From Actinomyces sp. (GTDB taxonomy: Bacteria > Actinomycetota > Actinomycetes > Actinomycetales > Actinomycetaceae), in NCBI RefSeq assembly GCF_030530635.1, contig NZ_JAUMUL010000005.1, forward strand, positions 15,119 to 79,118: a stretch of DNA of 64,000 nucleotides. Reading direction: 5' to 3'. The translations under genes were made by a program, and so were the position numbers. The notes under the pieces are model-generated. The model worked only from the letters and a program-made list of their open reading frames with translations, was not told the origin of the DNA and did not search any database. Positions 17,040 to 26,345 of the stretch are shown here, piece by piece. Each line of letters starts with the position of its first letter. Position 1 is the first letter of the stretch.

Positions 17040-18788
17040 GTGAAGCCGTTGGATCCCCGCCTCATGCGCTACGCGGCCGCTGCCCGGCGCTATATCGCCA
17101 CGACGGCGATCACCGGCGCCCTCACCGCACTGCTCGTCGTCGCCCAGGCCTGGCTGATCTCCCATGCCATCTCTCCCGTCATAACCGGGGCCGCGACTGC
17201 GTCGGAGGTGCGGGGTACGGCGGCTGCACTGACCGGGGTGGTGATCGCCCGCGCAGTAATGCTGTACGTGCAGGAGTCGCGGGCCCACCGGGCTGCCATG
17301 GACGTGACCGTAGACCTGCGTCGGCAGGTGCTGGATCGTGCCGCCGTTCTGGGGCCGCGCTGGCGCGCGGTCCACGGCGCCGACACCGCCACCCTGCTGA
17401 CGCGCGGCCTGGACGACCTGGAGCCGTACTTCACCCGGTACCTGCCACAACTGCTGCTGGCCGCTACCGTAACTCCGGCCACCGGCCTGGTGCTGCTCAC
17501 GCAGGACCCGCCCTCCGCGATCGCGGTGGCCTGCACGATCCCCCTGATCCCGGTGTTCATGATTCTCATCGGCCGCCTCACCCAAGCGCACTCCGACGCG
17601 CGGTTGCGCACCATGGAGCGGTTGGGCAGTCAGCTGCTGGACCTATTGTCGGGCCTACCCACCCTCAAGGCGCTGGGACGGCAGGCCGGCCCCGCCCGGC
17701 GGGTACGCGAACTGGGCCGCGCCTACAACGCCACCACCATGTCCACGCTGCGGGTGGCCTTCCTGTCGGGGGCGGTGCTGGAGTTCATCACCACCTTGTC
17801 CGTGGCGATCGTCGCCGTCGAGGTCGGTTTTCGGCTGCTGTATGGGCGCATGGATCTGGCCACCGGGCTGCTGGTCATCATGATCACCCCGGAGGTCTAC
17901 CAGCCCCTGCGCCAGGTGGGTTTCCAGTTCCACGCCTCCGCCAATGGTGTGGCGGCCGTCGAGGCGGTCTTCACTGTGCTGGACAGGGCGGTGCCGAAGC
18001 CGGGTACGACGCCCGCGCCCGACCTGCGTATGGCCCGGATCGTGCTGGAGCAGGTGTCAGTGGCCGCCAGGGGCGCCTGGGCACCCGCCGATTTGACTGT
18101 CGAGATCCGGCCCGCGCGGGTGGTGGCGCTCACCGGCGCCTCCGGGGCCGGCAAGACCACCGCAGCCCAGCTGCTGCTGGGTCTGTTAGCCCCCGACCGG
18201 GGCACAATCCGGGTCATCGCGGCCGACGGCGAGGCGGTGGACCTGGCCGACGTCGATCCCGCCTCCTGGTGGGAACAGATCGCCTGGGTGCCGCAGCGCC
18301 CTGCAATCGTCCCCGGAACCGTCCTGGGCAATGTGCTCGGCCGGGAGCCCGACACCCGCTCCGGGGCACCCGCTCGGATCCCACCCGCCCTGGATGCCGC
18401 AGCCGCGGCCACCGGCTTCGATCAGGTTCTCGCCTCTCTGCCCGAGGGGTGGTATACGCGTGTGGGGCAGGGCGGAGTCGGCCTGTCGGTGGGGCAGCGC
18501 CAACGCCTGGCCCTGACCCGGGCGCTGGCCCTTGACGCTCCTTTAGTGCTGCTGGACGAGCCCACCGCCCATTTGGATGCAGCCGGCCAGGCCCAGGTGC
18601 TCGACGCCGTGGCCGCCCTGCGCGCGGCCGGCCGCACTGTTGTGGTGATCGCGCATCGGCGCGCGCTGGTGGCCATGGCCGATGACGTGTTCGCGGTCGT
18701 CTCCCGCTCCTCCCCCGGGTTGGAGCCGGAAGAATCCGGCTCGGGAGCCACCACCGAGACGCTCGTATTCGCCGGAGGCGATCGATGA
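17040..18788 (+). CDS. cydD: ABC exporter CydD (cytochrome bd assembly)
   Basis: CydDC is a heterodimeric ABC exporter (heme-dependent, originally described as a cysteine/glutathione exporter) needed to assemble cytochrome bd. This 582-residue half-transporter has an N-terminal six-helix membrane domain (to about residue 320). The ATPase domain follows: Walker A GASGAGKTT, Q-loop WVPQRP, signature LSVGQRQRL, Walker B LVLLDEPTAHLD and H-loop IAHR. It starts on GTG at 17040. The cydC ATG overlaps its stop (ATGA), so the pair is coupled. Confidence 0.93.
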   Translation: MKPLDPRLMRYAAAARRYIATTAITGALTALLVVAQAWLISHAISPVITGAATASEVRGTAAALTGVVIARAVMLYVQESRAHRAAMDVTVDLRRQVLDRAAVLGPRWRAVHGADTATLLTRGLDDLEPYFTRYLPQLLLAATVTPATGLVLLTQDPPSAIAVACTIPLIPVFMILIGRLTQAHSDARLRTMERLGSQLLDLLSGLPTLKALGRQAGPARRVRELGRAYNATTMSTLRVAFLSGAVLEFITTLSVAIVAVEVGFRLLYGRMDLATGLLVIMITPEVYQPLRQVGFQFHASANGVAAVEAVFTVLDRAVPKPGTTPAPDLRMARIVLEQVSVAARGAWAPADLTVEIRPARVVALTGASGAGKTTAAQLLLGLLAPDRGTIRVIAADGEAVDLADVDPASWWEQIAWVPQRPAIVPGTVLGNVLGREPDTRSGAPARIPPALDAAAAATGFDQVLASLPEGWYTRVGQGGVGLSVGQRQRLALTRALALDAPLVLLDEPTAHLDAAGQAQVLDAVAALRAAGRTVVVIAHRRALVAMADDVFAVVSRSSPGLEPEESGSGATTETLVFAGGDR

Positions 18789-20596
18789 CTGCCGTCCTGA
18801 CCCGGGCCGAACGCCGCGCCCTGCGGCGCGCCGTCACTCTGCTCGACCTGGATGGCGCCCGGTTCACCGCATCGGTGGCCGTTGGCGTGCTTGGACTTGC
18901 CAGTGCCGTCGCTCTGTCGGCGGTAGCCGCATGGATGATCGCCCGCGCCGCCACTGCATCGGAGGTGGTGGCACTCGGGGTCGCCCCGGTGGCGGTGCGT
19001 CTGTTCGGTATCTCCCGCTCGGTACTGCGCTATGGCGAGCGTCTGCTGTCTCACGACACGGCGTTGCGCGGCATGAGTGCTCTGCGTACCCGCCTGTACG
19101 AGATTCTGGCCTCCGCCCGCACCGACACGATCGCCGGTCTGCGCCGCGGAGACGTCTTGGCCCGGGTGGGGGCCGATGTGGATGCCGTCGGAGATCTGGT
19201 GGTGCGCTCCCTGCTGCCGATCACGGTCGCCGCCGCGCTGGGAGCGGCCACCAGCGTGGGAGTGGGACTCGTGTATCCCCCGGCCGGGGCGATCCTGGGG
19301 GTCTGCCTGCTGGTCTCGGGCGTGGCCGGCCCATTGGCGACGATCCGAGCCGCCCGTGCCGCCGAAATGGCCCGCCAGGAGCAGACCACCGACCTGTCCG
19401 CCACCGTGATGCACGTCTTGGACGAAGCCGACGAGTTGCGGGTTAGCGGTCGTATGCCCGGCTCGATGGACGCACTGGCCGAGCTGGAGACGCGGCTGGC
19501 ACGAACCCGTGACCTGGGCGCCCGGCCGGCGGCGCTCGCCGCCGTCATCGACACCGCCGCCATGGGTATGGCGGTTCTGGGCAATGTGCTGGTGGGCACT
19601 CGGGCAGTCACCGACGGCCGCCTGGCACCGGTGTTGCTGGCGGTGATCGCGCTGGTGCCGCTGAGCGCCTTCGAGGCCTCCGCCGCACTGGGGCCGGCCT
19701 GCGTGCAGCTGGTCACCTCCGCCGGTGCGGCGGTGCGTGTCGTGGCACTGATTGAGGATGCCGAGTCCTCAGCCGCCGCCACGCCCATCCCGCGGCCGCT
19801 GCCCGCTGTAAGCCCGCACGGGCCGCGTCTACGGGCCCGCGGCCTGGCGGTGGGCTGGCCGGACGGACCGATTCTCGTTGACGACGTGGACTTGGACCTG
19901 GCCCCGGGCCGCCGCCTGGCGGTCGTGGGCCCGTCCGGAATCGGTAAGACCACCCTGCTGCTCACCCTCGCGGGACTGTTGGAACCGCGGGGAGGCGAGC
20001 TGACCCTGGACGGCGCCCCGCCCTGGAGTGCCGAACGGGCCGAGGCGGCCGGACGCGTCAGCCTGACCGCAGAGGACGCGCACATCTTCGATACCACGGT
20101 CCTGGAGAACCTGCGTGTGGCCGACGGCTCGCTCACCCCCGAGCGGGCGGAGGACCTTCTGCGCCGCGCCGGACTTGGAGACTGGCTGACGCACCTGCCC
20201 GATGGCCTGGACACGCGCCTGGGCTCGGATGCGACGACCGTCTCCGGTGGGGAGCGCCGCCGCCTGCTGCTGGCCAGAGCCCTGGCCGCGCCGGCCCCAT
20301 TGATGCTGCTGGACGAGCCCGGAGAGCATCTGGATGCCGCCACCGCCGACCGCCTGGTGGGGGACCTCCTGCGTGCCGGCGCGCCCGGCCTGGCCGAAGC
20401 CCGCGGCGTCCTGCTGATCACCCACCGCCTGTCAGCCCTCGGCGAGGCCGATGAGGTACTGGTCCTGGGCCGCCCCGACCGCCCCATTATCGACGCACCC
20501 GCCACCGTCACCCGGCGCGGCTCGCACGGGCATCTGGCCGCCGTCGACCCCGAATACTGCTGGTCCCTCGAGCAGGAGCAGGAGACTCATGTCTGA
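18785..20596 (+). CDS. cydC: ABC exporter CydC (cytochrome bd assembly)
   Basis: The 603-residue partner of CydD has a membrane domain to about residue 325, then Walker A GPSGIGKTT, signature VSGGERRRL, Walker B LMLLDEPGEHLD and switch ITHRLSAL. The Walker A of CydD and CydC differ (GASGAGKTT versus GPSGIGKTT), consistent with a heterodimer. The end overlaps the start of the histidine kinase by 8 nt, so expression of the kinase is tied to the cyd operon. Confidence 0.93.
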   Translation: MTAVLTRAERRALRRAVTLLDLDGARFTASVAVGVLGLASAVALSAVAAWMIARAATASEVVALGVAPVAVRLFGISRSVLRYGERLLSHDTALRGMSALRTRLYEILASARTDTIAGLRRGDVLARVGADVDAVGDLVVRSLLPITVAAALGAATSVGVGLVYPPAGAILGVCLLVSGVAGPLATIRAARAAEMARQEQTTDLSATVMHVLDEADELRVSGRMPGSMDALAELETRLARTRDLGARPAALAAVIDTAAMGMAVLGNVLVGTRAVTDGRLAPVLLAVIALVPLSAFEASAALGPACVQLVTSAGAAVRVVALIEDAESSAAATPIPRPLPAVSPHGPRLRARGLAVGWPDGPILVDDVDLDLAPGRRLAVVGPSGIGKTTLLLTLAGLLEPRGGELTLDGAPPWSAERAEAAGRVSLTAEDAHIFDTTVLENLRVADGSLTPERAEDLLRRAGLGDWLTHLPDGLDTRLGSDATTVSGGERRRLLLARALAAPAPLMLLDEPGEHLDAATADRLVGDLLRAGAPGLAEARGVLLITHRLSALGEADEVLVLGRPDRPIIDAPATVTRRGSHGHLAAVDPEYCWSLEQEQETHV

Positions 20597-22409
20597 TACG
20601 CCTTCCTACCCCAGCAGCCCCGGCGCCGCGCCGACGGGTGGAACCGTAGGCCTGTTCCGCGCCGCGCTGCGACTGACGAGTTCGCTGAAGGTCCCGGAGG
20701 CCCTGAACCGGCTGGTGGACTCCGCCTGTGCGCTCACCGGCGCCGCCTGGGGGACCATCGCCGTCCCCGGGCCCGCCGATCCTGCCACCGCCTCCGCATT
20801 GACCACCGGCACCGCCACCGCCTCTACGGACGAGCTGGCCACCATGCTGGTAGGCGCGCCCGGCGCCGGTCCGGAGGAGTCCGGCGTCGTCGTCCGCAAC
20901 ACTCCTTCCCATGACGGCGAACGCTGCGGCGCCATCCTGTCCGCCCCACTACGGGTGCGCGGACAGGTGTATGGGCGCCTGTTCCTGTGCGACAAGCACG
21001 GCGGATTCACCGACGCGGATGTCACCGCGGTGCTCACACTCGCCGAAGCCGCGGCCGTGGCGCTGGAGAACGCCCGTCTGTACCGGGAGGCCCGTGACCG
21101 GGAGCAGTGGATGGCGGTATCCCAGGAACTGACCACCCTGCTGCTGTCAGGGGCCGATGAGGGAGACGCCCTGACCCTGATCGCCCACCGTGTACGGGAG
21201 GTGGCCCACGCCGATACCTCCGCCCTGGTGCTGCCCAGTGTTGGCAACACCTGGATCTGCGAGATCGCGGACGGGGAGCACGCCGAGGAGCTGGTGGGCA
21301 CCTTCTTCCCCCCGGAGGGTCGCGCTCTGAAGACGCTGGCACGCCGAACCGGACTGATCGAGGACTCCCTGGCGGACGCCTGGGGGGCCTCGGACCTGCT
21401 GGTCGAGGAGCTGTCCCAGTTCGGCCCGGCCCTGTACGCACCCATGATCCACCGGGGCCGCGGTGTGGGTGTGATGCTGCTGCTGCGTGAGCAGGGCGCC
21501 GAACGCTTCACCCGGCAGGACCTGGAGATCGCCGAACTGGTGGCCGGGCAGGCGACCATGGCCTTCGAACTGGCGGACGCCCAGCACGCCGAGGAGATGG
21601 CCACGCTCCTAGATGAGCGGGCCCGGATCGGCCGCGATCTGCACGATCTGGCGATCCAACAGCTGTTCGCCACCGGTATGCAGCTCTCGGCGGCACGCGA
21701 CCGGTTGCAGGCGGAGGGTGCGGCGTCCGGCACCGACATGTCGGTCGCCTGCCGAGCACTGGATGCCTCCCTGGCGGCGGTGGACGAATCAGTCCGGCAG
21801 ATCCGCTCGATCGTGCGCTCCCTGCGAGATCGCGACGAGGACGTCAGCGTGGTGGAGCGGCTGCGACGGGAGGCCTCACTGGCCCGCACCTCGCTGGGCT
21901 TCGCCCCCTCCCTGATACTCACCGTCGATGGGCACGGCCTGGCCCAGGCAGAACGGGATCGAGAGGATGAGCTCATCGGCGTCATCGACGCCGCAGTCGC
22001 ACCGGACACCGCTGACGACATCGTCGCCGTGGTGCGGGAGGGACTGTCGAATGTGGCCCGCCACGCCCGCGCCTCCTCGGTGACGGTGGATGTGAAGGTG
22101 GAGGGTCTGCTCACCTCCCAGCCGCCGGCCGGTCAGGACGGCGCCGCCTCCGGGGATGCCGAACCCTTCCGAGGTCAACCCGTGGTGGAGGTCGTGTGCC
22201 GGGACGACGGCGTGGGCGTGGATCCGACGGTCACGCGCCGCTCGGGGACAGCCAATATGGCCGAACGGGCCCGCCGCCACGGCGGTAGTTTCGTGATCGG
22301 CCCGCGGGCCCGCTCCGACGGCGAACGGCGGGGAACCTGCTTCACCTGGCGGGTGCCGCTGGAGGAGCCGCGGACCGTGCCCGGGCTTGACCTGAGCCTG
22401 GGCGCCTGA
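20589..22409 (+). CDS. GAF-domain sensor histidine kinase (DevS/DosS-like)
   Basis: The 606-residue soluble kinase has two GAF domains (about 25-165 and 185-335), a HisKA_3 dimerisation helix with phosphoacceptor His352 in GRDLHDLAIQQLF, and an HATPase_c domain with the N box around EGLSNVARHA (485-493) and the G box DDGVGVDP. This order is that of DevS/DosS heme sensors of hypoxia and NO; whether a GAF domain here binds heme cannot be judged from sequence by eye. The ATG lies inside the end of cydC. The likely partner regulator is the convergent gene at 22498-23151. Confidence 0.88.
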   Translation: MSDTPSYPSSPGAAPTGGTVGLFRAALRLTSSLKVPEALNRLVDSACALTGAAWGTIAVPGPADPATASALTTGTATASTDELATMLVGAPGAGPEESGVVVRNTPSHDGERCGAILSAPLRVRGQVYGRLFLCDKHGGFTDADVTAVLTLAEAAAVALENARLYREARDREQWMAVSQELTTLLLSGADEGDALTLIAHRVREVAHADTSALVLPSVGNTWICEIADGEHAEELVGTFFPPEGRALKTLARRTGLIEDSLADAWGASDLLVEELSQFGPALYAPMIHRGRGVGVMLLLREQGAERFTRQDLEIAELVAGQATMAFELADAQHAEEMATLLDERARIGRDLHDLAIQQLFATGMQLSAARDRLQAEGAASGTDMSVACRALDASLAAVDESVRQIRSIVRSLRDRDEDVSVVERLRREASLARTSLGFAPSLILTVDGHGLAQAERDREDELIGVIDAAVAPDTADDIVAVVREGLSNVARHARASSVTVDVKVEGLLTSQPPAGQDGAASGDAEPFRGQPVVEVVCRDDGVGVDPTVTRRSGTANMAERARRHGGSFVIGPRARSDGERRGTCFTWRVPLEEPRTVPGLDLSLGA

Positions 22410-22421
22410 CCACCCAAATCG

Positions 22422-22464
22422 CCGAGATCGGTAGAAGTTACGTGCCGAGATCGGTCGATCTGGC
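22422..22464. repeat. Dispersed CCGAGRTCGGT repeat, two units, 23-bp period
   Basis: CCGAGATCGGTAGAAGTTAC begins at 22422 and a second unit, CCGAGATCGGTCGATCTGGC, at 22445, 23 bp later. It lies between the convergent kinase and response-regulator genes. The same unit occurs at 30590, 36557, 40256 (reverse), 46891 and 57853. Confidence 0.8.
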
Positions 22465-22497
22465 AGGGCCTGCCCATGAGCGGCCCGCAGGCACCCG

Positions 22498-23151
22498 CTA
22501 CTTGCGCCGCCAGCCGGAGGCGCGCTGCCCGGCCACCCAGGCGGCGACCTGGGTGCGCCGCTGCAGGCCCATCTTGGCCAGCAGGGAGGTGATGTGGTTC
22601 TTGACGGTCTTCTCAGCGACCCCGAGCCGCTCGCCGATCTCCCGGTTGGACAGACCGTCGCCGATGAGTTCGAGTACCTTGCGCTCGGCATTGGTCAGGT
22701 CTGCGGTGGGATCGTCGTGATCCGCGCGACGGCGTGTGACGGTGCGCTCGTCCAGCAGCACCCGCCCGGAGGCGACCGCCCGCACCACGTCGCTGATCTC
22801 GGCGCCGTGGACCGTCTTGAGCAGGTATGCCCTGGCGCCGGCGTCGAGGGACTCGGCCAGTGCCTCGTCGTCGTCAAAGGAGGTCAGCACAATCGGCAGT
22901 GCCTCGGGCACGGACTCGCGCAGGGCCTGCATGAACTCGATACCGGTGCCGTCGGGCAACTGCAGATCTACGAGTACCACGTCGGGGCGCATGAGTTCTG
23001 CCCGGCGGATGGCCTCCGCCTTGGAGCCGGCCTCGGCTACCACATCGAGCCCGTCGGCGCGCTCAATGATCTCGGCGATACCGCGACGGACGATCTCATG
23101 GTCGTCCACGATCATGACGCGGACCGTTTCGGGCGCGGGAGCACTCTGCAT
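22498..23151 (-). CDS. NarL/DevR-family response regulator
   Basis: The 217-residue protein has a receiver domain with the acidic pair in VDDHE (16-17), phospho-acceptor Asp62 in VLVDLQLPDG and the conserved lysine in LLKTV. A linker precedes a C-terminal LuxR-type helix-turn-helix (about 150-210, LTNAERKVLELIGDGLSNREIG and VAEKTVKNHITSLLAKMGLQRRTQ). It is the natural partner of the HisKA_3 kinase encoded convergently 88 nt away. Given the kinase's overlap with cydC, control of the cyd operon or an oxygen response is likely but inferred. Confidence 0.92.
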   Translation of the reverse strand: MQSAPAPETVRVMIVDDHEIVRRGIAEIIERADGLDVVAEAGSKAEAIRRAELMRPDVVLVDLQLPDGTGIEFMQALRESVPEALPIVLTSFDDDEALAESLDAGARAYLLKTVHGAEISDVVRAVASGRVLLDERTVTRRRADHDDPTADLTNAERKVLELIGDGLSNREIGERLGVAEKTVKNHITSLLAKMGLQRRTQVAAWVAGQRASGWRRK

Positions 23152-23204
23152 AGACCGGAGACTATCAGCAGCGGGGACCTACGTCACAGTCAGATACCTA
23201 TTGT

Positions 23205-24254
23205 TCAGGAACCGGCCCGCAGCGGATGGCGCGGCCGGGTCTGGCAGCGAGGGCAGAACACGTGGCTGCGGCCCCCGATCGTCTCGGCGCGCAGGAGCGC
23301 GCCGCAGCGTCGGCACTCCTGTCCGGCTCGCCCGTAGACGGCCAGGGAGCGGGCGAAGAAGCCGGCGGCGCCGTCGGCGTCCACGTACAGGGCGTCGAAG
23401 CTGGTGCCGCCCACGGCCAGCGCCCGCTCCATGACCTCGCCGGTGGCCTCCAGCAGGCGGGCGGTCACCCGCGGTCCGAGCGCCTTGCCCGGACGCAGGC
23501 CGTGCACGCGGGCGGCCCACAATCCCTCGTCGGCGTAGATGTTGCCGATGCCGGAGACGATACCCTGGTCGAGAAGCAGAGTCTTGACGGCCCGGTTGGA
23601 CCGGCGCAATTTAGCCACGGAGGCGGGACGGTCCAGGTGCGGGTCGAGCAGGTCGCGGGCGATGTGGGTGACATCGGCCGGTATCAGTGGGTCGGGACTG
23701 CCCGCGCCGCCCGGCGCCCCGTCCGCGGTGGGCACCATGGCGGCCACGCGCAGGCCGCCGAACATGCGCTGATCCACCAGGTCGAGGGCGGCGCCTCCAG
23801 GGGCGTCACCGGGGATGGTGCTCAGGTGCAGGCGCACGCGCAGGTGACGCGGTCGTATACCGGATAGGTCCGCCGTCGGCGGTGCGGCGGCGGCATGCGG
23901 GGCGCGCGTGGCGGTCAGGTCCACGCGGGGCGCATCGGCATTGCCCAGGAATGCGCCGGCATCATCTACGTCAGAGTCCCGGCCGGCGGCGGTACCGCGC
24001 ACAAGCAGCTGCCCGCTCATGCCCAGGTGGGCGACCAGTGCGGCTCCGTCGTCGAGCGGCAGCCACAGATACTTGCCGCGGCGTACCACTGCACTGAAGG
24101 TACGGCCGGTCAGCCGCCGCACGAAGGCATCCGCCCCTCCCTCTTGACGCCGCAGCGGACGGGGATCGAAAACCTCCACACGCGCCACGGCCCGGCCCGT
24201 CAAGTGGCGGGCCAATCCGGCGCGGACGGTCTCAACCTCAGGAAGTTCCGGCAT
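23205..24254 (-). CDS. mutM: Formamidopyrimidine-DNA glycosylase (Fpg)
   Basis: MutM excises 8-oxoguanine and formamidopyrimidines. The protein starts MPELPEVETVRAGL, so Pro2 and Glu3 of the catalytic site are present. It has LGMSGQLL, DQRMFGG (actinobacterial form of the DPRRFG loop) and KTLLLDQGIVSGIGNIYADE. It ends in a zinc finger of the CRRCGA...CPRCQ type. At 349 residues it is about 60 longer than usual, mostly from an Ala/Asp-rich insertion at about residues 88-135 plus a short Gly/Pro/Asp insertion after the FGG loop. It follows rnc with a 6-nt gap in the conserved coaD-to-mutM cluster. Confidence 0.95.
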   Translation of the reverse strand: MPELPEVETVRAGLARHLTGRAVARVEVFDPRPLRRQEGGADAFVRRLTGRTFSAVVRRGKYLWLPLDDGAALVAHLGMSGQLLVRGTAAGRDSDVDDAGAFLGNADAPRVDLTATRAPHAAAAPPTADLSGIRPRHLRVRLHLSTIPGDAPGGAALDLVDQRMFGGLRVAAMVPTADGAPGGAGSPDPLIPADVTHIARDLLDPHLDRPASVAKLRRSNRAVKTLLLDQGIVSGIGNIYADEGLWAARVHGLRPGKALGPRVTARLLEATGEVMERALAVGGTSFDALYVDADGAAGFFARSLAVYGRAGQECRRCGALLRAETIGGRSHVFCPRCQTRPRHPLRAGS

Positions 24255-24260
24255 CGGGAT

Positions 24261-25091
24261 TCAGCGGCGCGAGTCCGGTCCGTCAACCTCCGACTCCGCG
24301 CCGGCGGTACCCGCGGCCAGGTCGGCACGCAAGGCTTCGTTGACTCCGGGAAGGTTCAGGCCTCCATCACCGTGGGCGGCCAGGATGGTGGCATAGGCGG
24401 CCTCGGCGGCGGAATGTTCGGCTGCCTTCTTGGAACTGCCGGCCCCTTCGCCACACACCCGACCATCTACGAGTGCACGGGCGGTGAACACACGCCTGTG
24501 GTCCGGGCCGGTGCTGGTCGCCGCATAGGTGGGGTTGCCCAGACCATGGACGGCGGTGAGCTCCTGCAGGCTGGTCTTCCAGTCCAAACCCGCCCCACGC
24601 ATGGAGGCGTCGTTGAGGAAGCGGGCCACCAGGCGCTCGACGACGGCTCGCACCGGTTCCAGCCCGGCAGTCAGGTAGGTCGCGCCGATAAGCGCCTCGA
24701 CGGTGTCGGACAGGATGGAGTCCTTATCACGGCCGCCGGACAGCGTCTCCCCACGACCGAGCTTGATGAACTCACCCAGGCCCAGATCTCGGGCGACAGC
24801 GGCCAGCGCCGGCTCGGAAACGGTCGCGGCCCGCATCTTGGCCAACTGGCCCTCAGGCAAGTCCGGGTGGGTGCGGTACAGATTCTCGGTGACGATGATG
24901 CCAAGCACCGAGTCACCCAGGAACTCCAGCCGCTCGTTGGTGGGCAGTCCCCCATGCTCGTGCGCCCAGGAGCGGTGGGTCAGGGCCAGGTCGAGCAAGT
25001 CCGCTTCAATGCGCTCACCCCAGCGGAAGACGAGTGTCTCCACATCCGCGCGCGCCACGGGTGTGCTTCGCTTCTTGCGACGCGACGCCAT
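24261..25091 (-). CDS. rnc: Ribonuclease III
   Basis: RNase III cleaves double-stranded RNA in rRNA processing and regulation. The 276-residue protein has the signature [13 protein letters not shown] (residues 52-64) with the catalytic acidic residues and a second acidic helix, [16 protein letters not shown]-terminal double-stranded RNA-binding domain follows (about 170-240, [14 protein letters not shown] and [17 protein letters not shown]). The ATG overlaps the stop of the DUF177 gene (TGATG). The usual rpmF between DUF177 and rnc is absent. Confidence 0.96.
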   Translation of the reverse strand: MASRRKKRSTPVARADVETLVFRWGERIEADLLDLALTHRSWAHEHGGLPTNERLEFLGDSVLGIIVTENLYRTHPDLPEGQLAKMRAATVSEPALAAVARDLGLGEFIKLGRGETLSGGRDKDSILSDTVEALIGATYLTAGLEPVRAVVERLVARFLNDASMRGAGLDWKTSLQELTAVHGLGNPTYAATSTGPDHRRVFTARALVDGRVCGEGAGSSKKAAEHSAAEAAYATILAAHGDGGLNLPGVNEALRADLAAGTAGAESEVDGPDSRR

Positions 25092-25693
25092 CAGCGGTCG
25101 TCCTCGTCGTCGGTCACCGCCGCGCGCTCCTCGTCCGCGGTCTCAGTCACCTCGGGCAGCAGCGCCGCCAACGCGGACCAGCGGGGGTCCAGCTGCTCAT
25201 GGTGGTGATCGGCGGGAAGATCGTCCAGGCGCTGGCCGCACTGCGGGCACAACCCGCCGCAGTCCTCGCGGCACAGCGGCTGGAAGGGCAGGGCGAGCAC
25301 TAGGGCATCGCGCAGGGCTGGCTCGAGGTCCAATGAGGCGTCACCAACCACAAACAGCTCATCGGCCTCCTCATCCCCCTCGGCGGCCTGGGCACGAGCC
25401 GCTTCCGCCGTGAAGTAGAGCTCATCGAAGGAGACGATCGTATCGTCTTCCAGGTCACGTAGACAGCGCACACACTGGCCGCTCAAATGGACGTTGGCAC
25501 GCCCACGCACCAACACCCCGTTGTCCAGGCTGGTCAGTTCGGCATCCACCACGAGGGGACTGCCCTCGCGGGCGCCGATCATTTCGGCGCCGAGATCGGC
25601 GGGGGCGGTGATCTCCAGATAGACGTTCTTGATCGCCCCGATCTGCTGTGGCAGATCAACGATGTCGACGACGAGTCCGGCCGCAGTGGCCAT
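25091..25693 (-). CDS. DUF177 (YceD-like) protein
   Basis: The 200-residue protein has the DUF177 cysteine motif CVRCL (middle) and the C-terminal [18 protein letters not shown], followed by an acidic tail. YceD proteins are linked to 23S rRNA/L32 biogenesis and are normally followed by rpmF. Here the stop overlaps the rnc ATG directly, so rpmF is missing from this position. AGGAGG before the ATG at 25693 fixes the start. It belongs to the coaD-sepIVA-DUF177-rnc-mutM run. Confidence 0.9.
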   Translation of the reverse strand: MATAAGLVVDIVDLPQQIGAIKNVYLEITAPADLGAEMIGAREGSPLVVDAELTSLDNGVLVRGRANVHLSGQCVRCLRDLEDDTIVSFDELYFTAEAARAQAAEGDEEADELFVVGDASLDLEPALRDALVLALPFQPLCREDCGGLCPQCGQRLDDLPADHHHEQLDPRWSALAALLPEVTETADEERAAVTDDEDDR

Positions 25694-25754
25694 GGTATTC
25701 CTCCTGAATGGTGTGCTGCGGACGTGTAATGTACCCGCGCGTTGAGGGATCAGC

Positions 25755-26345
25755 CTAGCGGCCGCCCCGATTCCAGTTGCGGGTGGTAGCCGGATCCACG
25801 GACCATCCGGCAAAGTGACGGGCGGCCTCCTGACGCTCACGTTCGGCGTCGAGGTTGTCTTCAGCCGCGCCGGCCTTCAGGCGTTCCGCAAGGGCCTCAC
25901 GGCCGGCCCGTACCTGTTCGGCGAGCCTGTCTATCTCGGTTTGCAGAGCGGCCAGGGAGCGGTCGGAGTAGTCATCGGCACCGTGGCGCAGCCGCTCAGC
26001 GCGTTCCTCGGCGGTGGAGATGATCGCGTCGGCGCGGTCGTTGGCCATGCGCACGATGTTTTCGCCGGCCACCAGTCGTTCTGCCTGCTCCTGGGCGTGG
26101 GTCAGGATCCGTTGAGATTCCTCACGCCCCTGGGCGAGGACGGCATCGGCATCAGCCACGATCTCCTCAGCCCGACGTACCGCGGTGGGGACTGCCTGAC
26201 GGGCGCGATCGATCAACTCGCGGGCGTCCTCACGCGGGACGATAGCGGAAGTACTCATCGGCAGCGAACGGGCGGAGGAGACGAGTTCATCGAGTTCGTC
26301 GAGAATGCGTAGTAGGTCGTCTCCGGCATCGGCGCGAGTGGTCAC
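25755..26345 (-). CDS. sepIVA: SepIVA-like coiled-coil septation protein
   Basis: The 196-residue protein is mostly heptad-like helix rich in Ala, Glu, Arg and Asp (about 45-175), resembling DivIVA-type proteins. Its position between coaD and the DUF177 gene is that of Rv2927c (SepIVA) in mycobacteria, a division factor at the septum. The match rests on position, length and coiled-coil character rather than a sharp motif. The GTG start overlaps the coaD stop (GTGA). Confidence 0.7.
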   Translation of the reverse strand: MTTRADAGDDLLRILDELDELVSSARSLPMSTSAIVPREDARELIDRARQAVPTAVRRAEEIVADADAVLAQGREESQRILTHAQEQAERLVAGENIVRMANDRADAIISTAEERAERLRHGADDYSDRSLAALQTEIDRLAEQVRAGREALAERLKAGAAEDNLDAERERQEAARHFAGWSVDPATTRNWNRGGR

